A DNA stretch of 50,090 nucleotides from JBKPCD01 sp046727175 (GTDB taxonomy: Bacteria; Acidobacteriota; Vicinamibacteria; Vicinamibacterales; 2-12-FULL-66-21): contig JBKPCD010000115.1 of NCBI GenBank assembly GCA_046727175.1, forward strand, positions 1 to 50,090. Direction: 5' to 3'. The notes under the pieces are model-generated. The model worked only from the letters and a program-made list of their open reading frames with translations. It had not been told where the DNA came from and searched no databases. Below are positions 19,131-27,997 of the stretch, one piece after another. A program made the translations under genes and the position numbers. How positions within the stretch are numbered: the stretch's first letter is position 1; the number at the start of each line of letters is the position of its first letter.

Positions 19131-20828
19131 TCAGTAAATCAATTTCAGAAGTGACACTCCCTGCCTCGGGAGCGACAACGTCAGCTTGAAACTCTGGTTC
19201 TGGACGCGGACTCGCTCCGGCTGTTTCAGCGGCTGGAGCTTTCCGATGAGTTCGAGCGCCGTGTACTGCGCCTGGCTGGGGGTCTCGGGCGATCCCATCT
19301 TCTTCCAGGCCTCGTAGGCGTTGCTGTGATCCTGATCGATTCGGAAGTGGCTGAGCGTCGGCTGACCGTCGGTAATCCCGTTTATCGTCAGGTCGATCTC
19401 CGCGGGATGCGCCGGGAGATCATCGTCATGGTAGTTCCAGGCCATCACGAACACGTCTTTACCACTGCGTGATGCCAGCGCATACACGTCGGGGCGTTCG
19501 CGAACGCCGTTGTCACGGATGGCCTCAATCGGCGCTGCGCTCGTGCTCGTGACGGCGAGACGATCGCCGCGCATCTGGCCGAGCATCCGAAAGACGTTCA
19601 ACACGGGCTTGTCGATGCCATTCGTCGCGAGATCGCGGAACCCGGCGAAGTACGGCTGCCCTTCGAACTCGAACGCCCACGTTACCGCCCCTAACAGGTT
19701 TACCTTGTGCAGATCCGCAAGCTCGTACGTGCGCGCCAGCTGCGCCGCCGTGTAGCTCGAGTACATCGTGCCGTTCCGATACGCATTCTCGGGGTTCGTC
19801 TTCATCGAGCACGCGGCGCAGCCTTCCGGATCCGATTCGCCGATGACGATTGGCGTGTTCTTCAACTCGGGAAACGACGCGACGATCTGGAAGCCGTTCG
19901 AGATCGCCCGCAGCTGGTTGCTGATGCCCATGCGCACGTGGCCGTCGACGACGCGAGGAGCGCCTTTGGCGTGGAAGCCGACGTAGTCGAGTGGTGCGCC
20001 GATCTTGCCGGTGGCCGCATTGGTGCCGCGGACGCAGTGCTCCAGGAACTCGCGGAGCAACTGTTGCGTGCGTTCGCTGTTCGGGCCGGTCATGTGCGGT
20101 CCGCCGACGCGTGCCGTCGGCAGCGCCCGCTTCACACCGTCCGCTGCGAAATCATAGAGCTTGCGGTATTCCTCCGGCGTGCCGCGCCAGTAGCCGATGT
20201 CCGGCTCGTTCCACACTTCCCACCACCAGCTCTCGACTTCGCTCCGCCCGTACCTGTCCACGCTGTGGCGCACCCACTGATAGACGAGCTCTCCCCATTT
20301 CGAGTAATCGTTCGGCGGATACGCCCAACCGGTGAAAATCGTGCCGTATTGCGAGCCCGGCGCGAACTGGTGCTGGTAGGGCTGTGGATTCGTCGACAGC
20401 GCTTCCGGCATGAATCCAATCTCGACGAGCGGTTTCATCTTTCGCTGGGTGTATGTGTCGAAGATGCGATCGACTATCTTCCAGTCGTACACGGGACGAC
20501 CTGAGGCGTCTTCGGTGTAGGCGTTCGTCGATCCCCACTTCAACGCCGGCGTACCGTCGCCGGTTGTCAAGAGATTGTGCGCGCGCACGAACACGGGGAC
20601 GGGACTCAGCTCGGCGAGCTCGGACAGGAGCTTCGTTCCGTGCTTCATGTAGGTGTAGTTCGGCTCGTCGTACCCGAAGAAGGCCCAGATTGGCGTCAGG
20701 GGGCCCTTCACCGCTGTCGCGTCGATGCGGATCGAGACACGATCCGACGGCTGCCCGTGCAGCGCTAGGGTCGAGGCGACCGCGATACATCCCGCTGACA
20801 CACTGGAGCGAAGAATCTTGATTGTCAT
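19131..20828 (-). CDS. GH39-like glycoside hydrolase (beta-xylosidase/arabinosidase type)
   Basis: The 565-residue protein starts at the ATG at 20828 with a signal peptide (MTIKILRSSVSAGCIAVAST). It has a clan GH-A TIM barrel: an N-terminal substrate loop (GYDEPNYTYMKHGTKLLSEL), the acid/base E208 in EVWNEPDIGYW, and a nucleophile candidate E331 in PIVIGESDPEG. A C-terminal beta domain (about 450-565) ends the protein, as in GH39 beta-xylosidases. It should cleave terminal xylose or another pentose/uronide from oligosaccharides outside the cytoplasm. It is convergent with GH127. A GH39 member acting on another sugar is possible, because this family is broad. Confidence 0.85.
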   Translation of the reverse strand: MTIKILRSSVSAGCIAVASTLALHGQPSDRVSIRIDATAVKGPLTPIWAFFGYDEPNYTYMKHGTKLLSELAELSPVPVFVRAHNLLTTGDGTPALKWGSTNAYTEDASGRPVYDWKIVDRIFDTYTQRKMKPLVEIGFMPEALSTNPQPYQHQFAPGSQYGTIFTGWAYPPNDYSKWGELVYQWVRHSVDRYGRSEVESWWWEVWNEPDIGYWRGTPEEYRKLYDFAADGVKRALPTARVGGPHMTGPNSERTQQLLREFLEHCVRGTNAATGKIGAPLDYVGFHAKGAPRVVDGHVRMGISNQLRAISNGFQIVASFPELKNTPIVIGESDPEGCAACSMKTNPENAYRNGTMYSSYTAAQLARTYELADLHKVNLLGAVTWAFEFEGQPYFAGFRDLATNGIDKPVLNVFRMLGQMRGDRLAVTSTSAAPIEAIRDNGVRERPDVYALASRSGKDVFVMAWNYHDDDLPAHPAEIDLTINGITDGQPTLSHFRIDQDHSNAYEAWKKMGSPETPSQAQYTALELIGKLQPLKQPERVRVQNQSFKLTLSLPRQGVSLLKLIY

Positions 20829-20863
20829 TTGCGTTCTGCCAGCATCATTCAATGCGCGCGGGC

Positions 20864-20960
20864 CCCACCCCCGCGCGCTTTACGCGCTTGCGCCCCAACG
20901 CGCAAAATACGCGCGTCGGGGACCCCGGCTTCGCGCGACGGCCTTCGGCCTTGCCGCCCG
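20864..20960. repeat. GC-rich palindromic cluster containing one 34-nt hairpin element (20893-20926)
   Basis: The cluster lies between the GH39 start and the GH97 stop. On the minus strand, 20926-20893 reads GGGGTCCCC, then stem GACGCGC, loop GTATTTT, stem GCGCGTT, then GGGG: the same layout as at 26423 and 49603. Extra GCGC hairpins flank it (GCGCGCTTTACGCGC, GGCCTTCGGCC). Confidence 0.8.
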
Positions 20961-20996
20961 CCGCTGATTGCGGACGGCCGGGCAGCCTGGCGCCTC

Positions 20997-22964
20997 TTAT
21001 TGAGCAACGACCTTCGCCGCCCAACCGCCGCCCGGTGCCAAGTGGATCCGGAGTTTGTCCGTTGATGTCGCCTCACGTTGGGTCTTCACGTAGTCGACAG
21101 CCGCGCGATCGGCGTTGGGACCATCCTGATAGATATCTGCAATGAATCGGCCCGCACCCAAAAACGAGAAATCCACATCCAGATCTCGCGGCGCCCAGTT
21201 CGTCATCCCGCCTACATACCAATCCTTGCCGCGCCGTCTCGCCGTAAGGATGTACTCGCCGACTTTCGCATCGAGCACACGTGTCTCGTCCCACGTCGAC
21301 GGTACTGCGGAGAGAAACGCGAGGCTCTCGGGTTCCCGCATGTAATTCGACGGCGAATCCGCGAGCATCTGGAGCGGACTCTCGTACACGACGTACATCG
21401 CGAGCTGATGGCAGCGGGTACCCTGGCTCATCGGACGATTGAAGATTGGTTTGAAGTCCTCCTTCGTTGCGTTGATCATCGCGCCCGGCGTGTAGTCGAC
21501 CGGACCGGCCATCATGCGCATGAACGGGAACGTGACGTCGTGGTCAGGCGTCGCATCCGCGCTCCATTTGCTGTGCTCCATCCCGAGGATGCCCTCGCTC
21601 GTCAGGACGTTCGGGTAGGTGCGATAGAGCCCGGTCGGCTTGTAGGCGCCATGGAAGTCCACAAGCAGGTGGTGCCTGGCCGCCTCCTGCGCGACGCGCT
21701 CGTAGAAGTTGACCATCCACTGGTCTTCGCGCTGCATGAAGTCCACCTTGATGCCCTTCACGCCCCATTTGTCGAACAGAGCCAGCGCCTCCGGCATCTG
21801 CAGGTCGAACGTCTTCCACACGACCCACATGATCAAACCGACGTTGCGCTGCTTTGCATGGGCCGCGAGAGCATCCATATCGATCGCGGGCACGACCTTC
21901 GTGAGATCGCCGAGTGGATACCAGCCTTCGTCCAGGATGATGTACTCGATCCCGTGGTCGGCAGCGAAGTCGATGTAGTGCTGGTAGGTGTCGGTGTTCA
22001 CGCCCGCGCGAAACGGAACGCCGTAGACGTTGTTCGCATTCCACCAGTCCCAGGCTACCTTGCCGGGACGAATCCAGCTCGTTTCCTTGAGAGCGGTCTC
22101 CGACGCGAGCCTGTAGACGATGTCGGTGTCGAGCAGGTCGCCGTCGCGCTCCACGATGACGAGCACGCGCCAGGGAAAGGACCGCGTTCCGCGCGTGCGT
22201 GCGATGTAATTGGCGCGCTCGACCACTTGCTCGGTGCGGTCGCGCTCCATCTGCGTCTTTGTGGGGTAGTTCGGGAAGAGTCCCTTCAGCGATCCGCCGT
22301 CGCCGCCGCTGAGGCTCATTCCCGGATAATCGAGGAGATCCGCCTCGGTAATCGCCACCTTGGGTCCTTCCGTCGGAGCGACGAGGACCGGAACGTACGC
22401 ATGCTGTTCGACCTTGATCTCGCCGAGGCGCAGCTTCTTGTACGGCCGTTCCTGATGTGAGATGAAGGTCGGATCCTCGGGAAAGTAGACGGCCGGATCG
22501 CCTGCGAACCGGAACGTCGCCTCCTCACTGACCACATTGATCTCGCCCGGTTGCCGCGTCTCGAACCGCCACGCAACGCCATCGTCGGATGCGCGAACGA
22601 GCAACGAGTAATTGCCCTCGAAATCGATCCGCCGCTCCGTGAAGCGGTTCCTAACTTCTGCGCGCTTGATGCGTACGACGGGATGAAGTACCTCATCGCC
22701 ATCGCGCATCGTCGTCTTGCTGACAACCGGTTTTGTTCCGAGCACCTGGCCCGATTGCAGGGTCATGGCGATCGGCGATGCCGGAACGATCTCCCGCCCG
22801 CGTACTGCGACCGAGTACGTCAGCCGATCCTGGACGCCGATCGTGACTTGAATCGCGCCGTTCGGTGATTTGAGGTCGAGCGGGGCTCGTGTCTGGCCGT
22901 GCGGTGCCACGGTCATGCACAGGACTACAACACACGCGACCAGGGCCGGTCTGACAGACAACAT
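20997..22964 (-). CDS. GH97 glycoside hydrolase, retaining subtype (alpha-galactosidase / beta-L-arabinopyranosidase)
   Basis: The start was set at the ATG at 22964 (MLSVRPALVACVVVLCMTVA, a signal peptide), although the frame is open through the upstream repeats. The 655-residue enzyme has the GH97 layout: N-terminal beta-sandwich, TIM barrel and short C-terminal beta domain (YVGGMTNWAPRDLDVDF). In the barrel, D408 in GIKVDFMQRED is at the nucleophile position of retaining GH97 enzymes; inverting alpha-glucosidases lack it. E457 in LTSEGILGMEH is the acid/base candidate. The retaining group includes alpha-galactosidases and beta-L-arabinopyranosidases, which differ only in the C6 group of the sugar. 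Either activity fits the nearby arabinose genes and aldose epimerase. Confidence 0.9.
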   Translation of the reverse strand: MLSVRPALVACVVVLCMTVAPHGQTRAPLDLKSPNGAIQVTIGVQDRLTYSVAVRGREIVPASPIAMTLQSGQVLGTKPVVSKTTMRDGDEVLHPVVRIKRAEVRNRFTERRIDFEGNYSLLVRASDDGVAWRFETRQPGEINVVSEEATFRFAGDPAVYFPEDPTFISHQERPYKKLRLGEIKVEQHAYVPVLVAPTEGPKVAITEADLLDYPGMSLSGGDGGSLKGLFPNYPTKTQMERDRTEQVVERANYIARTRGTRSFPWRVLVIVERDGDLLDTDIVYRLASETALKETSWIRPGKVAWDWWNANNVYGVPFRAGVNTDTYQHYIDFAADHGIEYIILDEGWYPLGDLTKVVPAIDMDALAAHAKQRNVGLIMWVVWKTFDLQMPEALALFDKWGVKGIKVDFMQREDQWMVNFYERVAQEAARHHLLVDFHGAYKPTGLYRTYPNVLTSEGILGMEHSKWSADATPDHDVTFPFMRMMAGPVDYTPGAMINATKEDFKPIFNRPMSQGTRCHQLAMYVVYESPLQMLADSPSNYMREPESLAFLSAVPSTWDETRVLDAKVGEYILTARRRGKDWYVGGMTNWAPRDLDVDFSFLGAGRFIADIYQDGPNADRAAVDYVKTQREATSTDKLRIHLAPGGGWAAKVVAQ

Positions 22965-23023
22965 CGATGTTCGCCTCGCGCAATGACTCGGGCGCTCTTC
23001 ACTGGTCACGGGCCACGGCCTCT

Positions 23024-23274
23024 TCACGAAGATCACGAAGATCACGAAGATCACGAAGGATCTCAAAATCCCGTTCATCATGTCTGCGAACATCCGCGAG
23101 AATCTGCGTCTCGTGCCGAACATCCGCGAGAATCCGCGTCCCGTGCCGAACATCCGCGAGAATCCGCGTCTCGTGTCGAACATCCGCGAGAATTCGCGTC
23201 TCGTGTCGAACATCCGCGAGAATCCGCGTCCCGTGTCGTGGTCGATCGGCGTGAATCCGCGTCTCGTCGATTCG
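23024..23274. repeat. Tandem repeats: 9-bp x4 and 30-bp x5
   Basis: Four copies of TCACGAAGA (23024-23059) are followed by five near-identical 30-bp units starting at 23091, 23121, 23151, 23181 and 23211 (CATCCGCGAGAATCCGCGTC, then CGTG words). A further diverged word (GTGAATCCGCGTCTCG) follows to about 23274. It fills the 333-bp gap between the divergent GH97 and xylulokinase genes. The unit length is a multiple of three, so frames stay open across it on both strands; I do not treat these as coding. There are no unique spacers, so it is not CRISPR. Confidence 0.9.
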
Positions 23275-23297
23275 CGCGTCATGTTACCGTATCTGCG

Positions 23298-24872
23298 ATG
23301 CCGTACTACCTTGGTTTCGATTCGAGCACACAAAGTCTCACCACGATGGTGATCGAGGCTGGCGACCGCAACCGTCGTGTCGTCTTCGAGCGTGCGTTCG
23401 AGTTCGATCGCGAGCTCCCCGAATACGGGACGACGAACGGCGTCAGAAGAAGTGCCTCGGAGCTCGAGGTCACCTCAACCCCGTTGATGTGGGCGGACGC
23501 GCTCGACCGGATGATGGCGCACGTCGCGCGTCACGGTGGATTCGACGTGCAACAGCTTGCCGCGATCGCTGGCTCGGGACAGCAGCACGGCAGCGTCTAT
23601 CTGAATGCTTCTGCCGCGCAAACGTGGGACGCCCTCGATCCGAGGCGAGCCTTGGCCGAGCAGGTCGGCGGTATTTTTTCGAGACCGGACTCTCCAGTCT
23701 GGATGGATGAAAGCACGCGCGCCGAATGCGATGCCATCGAGCAGGCCGTCGGCGGAGCGGAGGCTCTCGCGCGCCTCACCGGTTCGCGTGCGTACGAGCG
23801 ATTCACTGGGCCGCAAATTCGCAAGTTCTACTTGCGTCAACCGGACGCGTGGAAGGTCACCGATCGCATTCACCTCGTCAGCTCGTTTCTGGCGTCGCTG
23901 CTGGCCGGTGCTCACGCGCCGCTCGAACCGGGTGACGGATCGGGAATGAACCTGATGGACATCCGAAGCCTGTCGTGGGCGCCCGCAGCGCTCGGTGCGA
24001 CGGCCCCGGAGCTGGCACGACGGCTGCCGCCGATAGAGCGCTCCTGGACCGTTGCAGGGCCGCTCGCCTCGTACTGGCAACTGCGGTACGGCTTTCCAGC
24101 CGCCCGCGTGATCGCGTGGTCGGGCGACAACCCTTGCGCGCTCGTCGGCGCTGGACTTGCCGGCCCCGGACGCGTGGGGATCTCGCTCGGCACGAGCGAC
24201 ACGATCTTCGGCTACACCGAGGAACCATGCATCGAGCCCCACGGGGCGGCACACGTCTTTGGCTCCCCGACTGGCGGATACATGAGTCTTGTCTGCTTCA
24301 GAAATGGCTCGCTTGCCCGCGAGCGCATCCGCGATGACTACGGACTCGCGTGGGAGCAGTTCTCCAGTGCCCTGCGAGCAACGACCGCGGGAAATCACGG
24401 TGGCGTGCTGCTGCCGTGGTTCGAGCCCGAGATTACGCCTCCCGTGCGCCGAACCGGCGCTCGTCGGCTCGGTGTCGACCCCGGTGATGCTGCCGCCAAC
24501 GTCCGCGCCGTAATCGAGGCTCAGATGGTATCGATGCGACTCCACTCGCCCTGGCGGGATGACCCTCCTCGACGGATTCACGCCACAGGTGGCGGGTCGG
24601 CCAATCGCGAGATTTTGCAAGTGATGGCGGACGTGTTCGAGGCCGACGTGTATCAGATGGCCGGCGGGAATTCGGCGTGTCTCGGCGCGGCGTTGCGGGC
24701 ATTCCACGCCGACCAGCTCGCCGCAGGCCGGCAGGTCTCGTGGGACGACGTCGTCGCCGGATTCACCGATCCGGTGCCTGGCAGCCACGTCGTGCCGATT
24801 GAGGAGCACGCGGCGATTTATCGCGAAATGATGGAGCGCTACGCAGCGCTGGAAGCAGACGCGCTGCGGTGA
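23298..24872 (+). CDS. xylB: Xylulokinase (FGGY family)
   Basis: The 524-residue kinase phosphorylates D-xylulose to D-xylulose 5-phosphate. The ATG at 23298 was chosen because MPYYLGFDSSTQSLTT is the family start; the frame upstream is only tandem repeat. Motifs: GFDSSTQS (phosphate loop), IAGSGQQHGSVYL and VWMDESTRAECD (substrate), the catalytic Asp in IAWSGDNPCALVGAG, ISLGTSDTIFGY, and the adenosine motif ATGGGSANREILQVMADVF. SGQQHGSVY and the long insert pattern resemble the subgroup that includes eukaryotic xylulokinases rather than the E. coli type. Its product is also the AraD product, so both pentose routes meet here. Xylose isomerase is not in the window. Confidence 0.92.
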   Translation: MPYYLGFDSSTQSLTTMVIEAGDRNRRVVFERAFEFDRELPEYGTTNGVRRSASELEVTSTPLMWADALDRMMAHVARHGGFDVQQLAAIAGSGQQHGSVYLNASAAQTWDALDPRRALAEQVGGIFSRPDSPVWMDESTRAECDAIEQAVGGAEALARLTGSRAYERFTGPQIRKFYLRQPDAWKVTDRIHLVSSFLASLLAGAHAPLEPGDGSGMNLMDIRSLSWAPAALGATAPELARRLPPIERSWTVAGPLASYWQLRYGFPAARVIAWSGDNPCALVGAGLAGPGRVGISLGTSDTIFGYTEEPCIEPHGAAHVFGSPTGGYMSLVCFRNGSLARERIRDDYGLAWEQFSSALRATTAGNHGGVLLPWFEPEITPPVRRTGARRLGVDPGDAAANVRAVIEAQMVSMRLHSPWRDDPPRRIHATGGGSANREILQVMADVFEADVYQMAGGNSACLGAALRAFHADQLAAGRQVSWDDVVAGFTDPVPGSHVVPIEEHAAIYREMMERYAALEADALR

Positions 24873-24949
24873 ACCGCGGCAGGATGTTGAAAAACGTATC
24901 CTACGCGAGGTTCACGGTTCACAGGTTCCTCCCGGTTCTTGGGTTCGGA

Positions 24950-26149
24950 TTACGGTGTTTCCTCCTCTCTCCTAATCACCTCCTGCAGCCCCGCCGGCGC
25001 CGTACCGAACGTAAAGACGGTCTTCGTTCGATACTCCTGCCCCGGCTTCAGAATCGAGGACGGAAAGTTCGGCTTGTTTGGCGAATCGGGAAAGTGCTGC
25101 GTCTCGAGGCAGAAGCCGTTCCGATGCTTGTACACGTGACCCGATTTTCCGGAGATCGTTCCATCAAGAAAATTTCCTGAATAGAACTGCACGCCGGGCT
25201 CCGTCGTCGTAATCTCCAGGGTGCGTCCGGTCTTGGGTTCCAGCACGCGGGCTGCGAGCTGCAGGCCGTCGCCCTTTCGCGTCAGCACGTAGTTGTGATC
25301 GTATCCCTTGCCGTATTTCAGCTGCACGTTGTCCTGCGCGATGCGCGCGCCGATCGCCGTCGACTTCCGAAAGTCGAACGGTGTCCCGTCCACCGTCGCG
25401 AGCTCACCGGTGGGGATCAGGGTTTCGTCGACGGGCGTGTAGCGATCGGCATTGAGCATCAGCTGGTGCCCGAGGATGTCGCCCGAGCCGTCGCCGGCCA
25501 GGTTGAAGTAACTGTGCTGCGTCAGGTTCACCGGCGTCGCCTTGTCGGTGGTCGCGTGGTATTCGACGACCAGTTCGTTCCTATCGGTCAGCGTGTAACT
25601 GACACTCGCCTGCAGCGTGCCGGGATACCCTTCATCTCCGTCCGGACTCTTCAACGAGAACACCACTCCGTTCTGATCCTTCATGGTCTCGGCGGTCCAC
25701 AGCAGCTTGTCAAAGCCCTTGTTGCCGCCGTGCAGATGATTCGGCGGGTTGTTGATCGCCAGCTTGTACGTCTTGCCGTCGAGCGTGAACTGCCCTTTCG
25801 CAATGCGATTGCCGTAGCGCCCGACGACGGCACCGAAATACGGCGGAGGCGGATCTTTGACGTATCCGGCAAGCGAATCGAATCCAAGGGCGACGTCGTC
25901 GAACTTCCCATTGCGGTCGGGCACGCGAATCGACGTGATGATGGCGCCGTAATTCATCGCGCGCACTTCGACGCCGTTCGCGTTCGTCAACGTGAACCGT
26001 TCGACGGCACGGCCGTCCGGCAGCTTGCCAAACGGCTCCCGCGCGACTGGTTTCCGTGCCGAGGGCGGCGTTTGCCCGCCGCTGCCGGCAACGATGTTCG
26101 AGAACGCGGTCACGAGCAAAAGGAGGACGGTCCAGCGCAGCGTGATCAT
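24950..26149 (-). CDS. Secreted aldose 1-epimerase (galactose mutarotase-like)
   Basis: The 399-residue protein interconverts alpha and beta anomers of aldoses. The ATG at 26149 gives a signal peptide (MITLRWTVLLLLVTAFSNIV, cleavage about residue 25). The open frame further upstream only mirrors the ABC gene. Family motifs: TLTNANGVEVRAMNYGAIITSIRVPDR, VGRYGNRIAKGQF, NNPPNHLHGGNKGFDK (catalytic His), LTQHSYFNLAG (second His) and the catalytic Glu near the end in RNGFCLETQHFPDSPN. The periplasmic location suggests that it prepares sugar for the importer encoded divergently. The gap between the two holds a LacI-type operator. Confidence 0.93.
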   Translation of the reverse strand: MITLRWTVLLLLVTAFSNIVAGSGGQTPPSARKPVAREPFGKLPDGRAVERFTLTNANGVEVRAMNYGAIITSIRVPDRNGKFDDVALGFDSLAGYVKDPPPPYFGAVVGRYGNRIAKGQFTLDGKTYKLAINNPPNHLHGGNKGFDKLLWTAETMKDQNGVVFSLKSPDGDEGYPGTLQASVSYTLTDRNELVVEYHATTDKATPVNLTQHSYFNLAGDGSGDILGHQLMLNADRYTPVDETLIPTGELATVDGTPFDFRKSTAIGARIAQDNVQLKYGKGYDHNYVLTRKGDGLQLAARVLEPKTGRTLEITTTEPGVQFYSGNFLDGTISGKSGHVYKHRNGFCLETQHFPDSPNKPNFPSSILKPGQEYRTKTVFTFGTAPAGLQEVIRREEETP

Positions 26150-26247
26150 TCGACGACTCCGTTTTGAATCTGTCGGTCCCTTGCGGCAAGTCCAGCGACG
26201 GCCGCCCGAAAAGCAGCCTATCATCTCGCGTCCCAGGATTCCTAGAC

Positions 26248-26261
26248 TGTAAGCGCTTACG
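26248..26261. promoter_or_regulatory. LacI-type operator candidate
   Basis: TGTAAGCGCTTACG contains a perfect 12-bp palindrome (GTAAGCGCTTAC, 26249-26260), very close to the LacI/GalR operator consensus. It lies 99 bases before the epimerase start (-) and about 240 bases before the ABC ATPase start (+), in the 354-bp divergent gap. The rest of the gap holds the 34-nt hairpin element. Confidence 0.7.
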
Positions 26262-26422
26262 CCAGATGACGTGCGTAGTAAGATGGCACGCTGCTTTGCC
26301 GTTATGCTGGTTGCAAAGACAATGTCGTATTCGTTGCGATGAGCCGCGTAACGGGCTAGGCGCACCACAGCACGCCCGCCGGAGCGGAGCGGGGCAGGGT
26401 CCCCGCGAGCGACGGCGATGCC

Positions 26423-26456
26423 GGGGTCCCCACTGCGCGTTTTGTGCGCAGTGGGG
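26423..26456 (+). repeat. 34-nt hairpin element, copy 2
   Basis: GGGGTCCCC is followed by a perfect 7-bp stem (ACTGCGC / GCGCAGT), a loop of GTTTTGT, and GGGG. CCCC and GGGG extend the stem to 11 bp. It lies in the probable 5' leader of the ABC operon, 48 bases before the start at 26504. A less regular GGGTCCCCGC word (about 26398) and a CGGGGCGAAGCCCC hairpin (26474-26487) flank it. Confidence 0.8.
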
Positions 26457-26503
26457 AGAGATGGGGGGTCCGGCGGGGCGAAGCCCCTCGGTTTAGGTTG
26501 GAC

Positions 26504-27997
26504 ATGCCCGGCCTCGAATTCAGAGACATTCGCAAATCGTTCGGCGCGGTGAACGCACTCCGCGGCGTCAGCTTCACGGTTGACGAAGGGGAGGCACACG
26601 CGCTCGTCGGCGAGAACGGGGCTGGCAAGTCGACGCTGCTCAAAATCCTCGCAGGCATCGTGCGTCCCGACGGCGGCGAGCTGTACTGGCGCGACGAGCG
26701 GCTCGCGCATCAGAGTCCGCGCGAGGCGCTGGAGCGCGGCATCGGGATGGTCTACCAGGAGATGTTGTCGTTCCCGAATCTCACCGTGACCGCCAACATC
26801 TTTGCCGGACGCGAACTGACGCGGTACGGCCGCCTGCGGAACGGCGTGATGCGGCAGCGCACGCGCGCGCTGCTCGAGGAGCTGCACCTGCCGATCGAGC
26901 CGGACACACTTGCCGAATCGCTGCCTGCGGCGTACCGGCAGCTGCTTCAGGTCGCGCGCGCCATCGCGTTCGAGTGCCGGATCCTCGTGCTGGACGAGCC
27001 GACGACGTCGCTGACCGATGCCGAAGCCGATCATCTGTTCGGGGTACTCCAGAAGCTAAAACGCGGCGGAACAACGCTCGTCTACGTGTCGCATCGGCTG
27101 CCCGAGGTCTTCCGGCTCTGCGATCGAATCACGGTGCTGCGCGACGGCTCGCACGCCGGCACGTTCCTGCGATCCGACGTTGCCTCGGATCGCATCGTCC
27201 GTGCGATGGTCGGACGCGATCTACCCGAACGGCAGGACCATGGTCCTGCGGCGGCCGATCGACCCGTGGCCCTGGACGTCAGAAACCTGACCCGTCGTCC
27301 CAGCTTTCGCGATGTGTCGCTGACCGTCCGGTCGGGTGAAATCGTCGGTCTGTTCGGGCTGGTTGGCTCGGGACGTTCGGAGCTCCTCGAGACCATCTTC
27401 GGGCTCTACGAACCGGACGGTGGCGAGATTCGGGTGCAAGGCCAGGTCGTGCGGGTCAGCACGGCGCGACAGGCGGCGCGCGCCGGTGTTGCGCTGGTCC
27501 CCGAAGAGCGGCAACGCCAGGGATTGTTCTTCAACCTCACGCTCCGGCACAATCTGATGCTGCCGGCGCAGACCATCGACGGGCGCGCGATGATTCGCGC
27601 GCAGGACGAGCGCCGCGCGAGCGACAAGCTCCTGGCGGACTGGCGCATCAAGGCGGCAAGCCAGGACGTGCCGCCGGACAGCCTGAGCGGCGGAAATCAG
27701 CAGAAAGTCGTCGCCGCCAAGTGGCTGTACACGAATCCGCGCGTCCTGTTGCTCGATGAACCGACGAAGGGCGTGGATGTCGGTGCGAAGTTCGAGATTC
27801 ACGAGATCATCAGACGCCAGGCTGCGCGCGGGCTCGCGTGCCTGGTCGTCTCCAGCGATCTGCCCGAAGTGCTCGCCATCGCCGATCGCGTGCTGGTGAT
27901 GCGCGACGGCAGACTTCAGGGCGAACTCGCGGCCGCGGCGGCGACGGAGGAAGCCGTCATGTACCTCGCCACTCATGCTTTAGAGGATGCCTCGTGA
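26504..27997 (+). CDS. Sugar ABC transporter ATP-binding protein (two NBDs, RbsA/AraG type)
   Basis: The 497-residue protein powers monosaccharide import. The first NBD has Walker A GENGAGKST, Q-loop MVYQE, Walker B ILVLDEPTTSLT and the switch His in VYVSHRL. The second has a degenerate Walker A (GLVGSGRSE), an intact signature LSGGNQQKV and Walker B VLLLDEPTKGVD. Such asymmetry is usual for this family: NBD1 has a poor signature (LPAAYRQ) and a good Walker A. The start at the ATG at 26504 fits the family N-terminus (LEFRDIRKSFGAVNAL). It overlaps the permease start by four bases. Confidence 0.93.
   Translation: MPGLEFRDIRKSFGAVNALRGVSFTVDEGEAHALVGENGAGKSTLLKILAGIVRPDGGELYWRDERLAHQSPREALERGIGMVYQEMLSFPNLTVTANIFAGRELTRYGRLRNGVMRQRTRALLEELHLPIEPDTLAESLPAAYRQLLQVARAIAFECRILVLDEPTTSLTDAEADHLFGVLQKLKRGGTTLVYVSHRLPEVFRLCDRITVLRDGSHAGTFLRSDVASDRIVRAMVGRDLPERQDHGPAAADRPVALDVRNLTRRPSFRDVSLTVRSGEIVGLFGLVGSGRSELLETIFGLYEPDGGEIRVQGQVVRVSTARQAARAGVALVPEERQRQGLFFNLTLRHNLMLPAQTIDGRAMIRAQDERRASDKLLADWRIKAASQDVPPDSLSGGNQQKVVAAKWLYTNPRVLLLDEPTKGVDVGAKFEIHEIIRRQAARGLACLVVSSDLPEVLAIADRVLVMRDGRLQGELAAAAATEEAVMYLATHALEDAS

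Noticed and set aside
23091..23274. CRISPR-like array of 30-bp units
   Set aside because: The units are directly adjacent, with no unique spacers and no cas genes.
22899..23297. N-terminal extension of xylulokinase with EHPRESASR repeats
   Set aside because: It is the same tandem repeat on the other strand; the family N-terminus starts at 23298.
22965..23333. N-terminal extension of GH97 with RGFSRMF repeats
   Set aside because: It comes from the 30-bp tandem repeats; the signal peptide starts at 22964.
26150..27034. Long minus-strand open frame upstream of the epimerase gene
   Set aside because: It is opposite the ABC ATPase gene and only reflects GC-rich antisense openness. The signal peptide at 26149 marks the true start.
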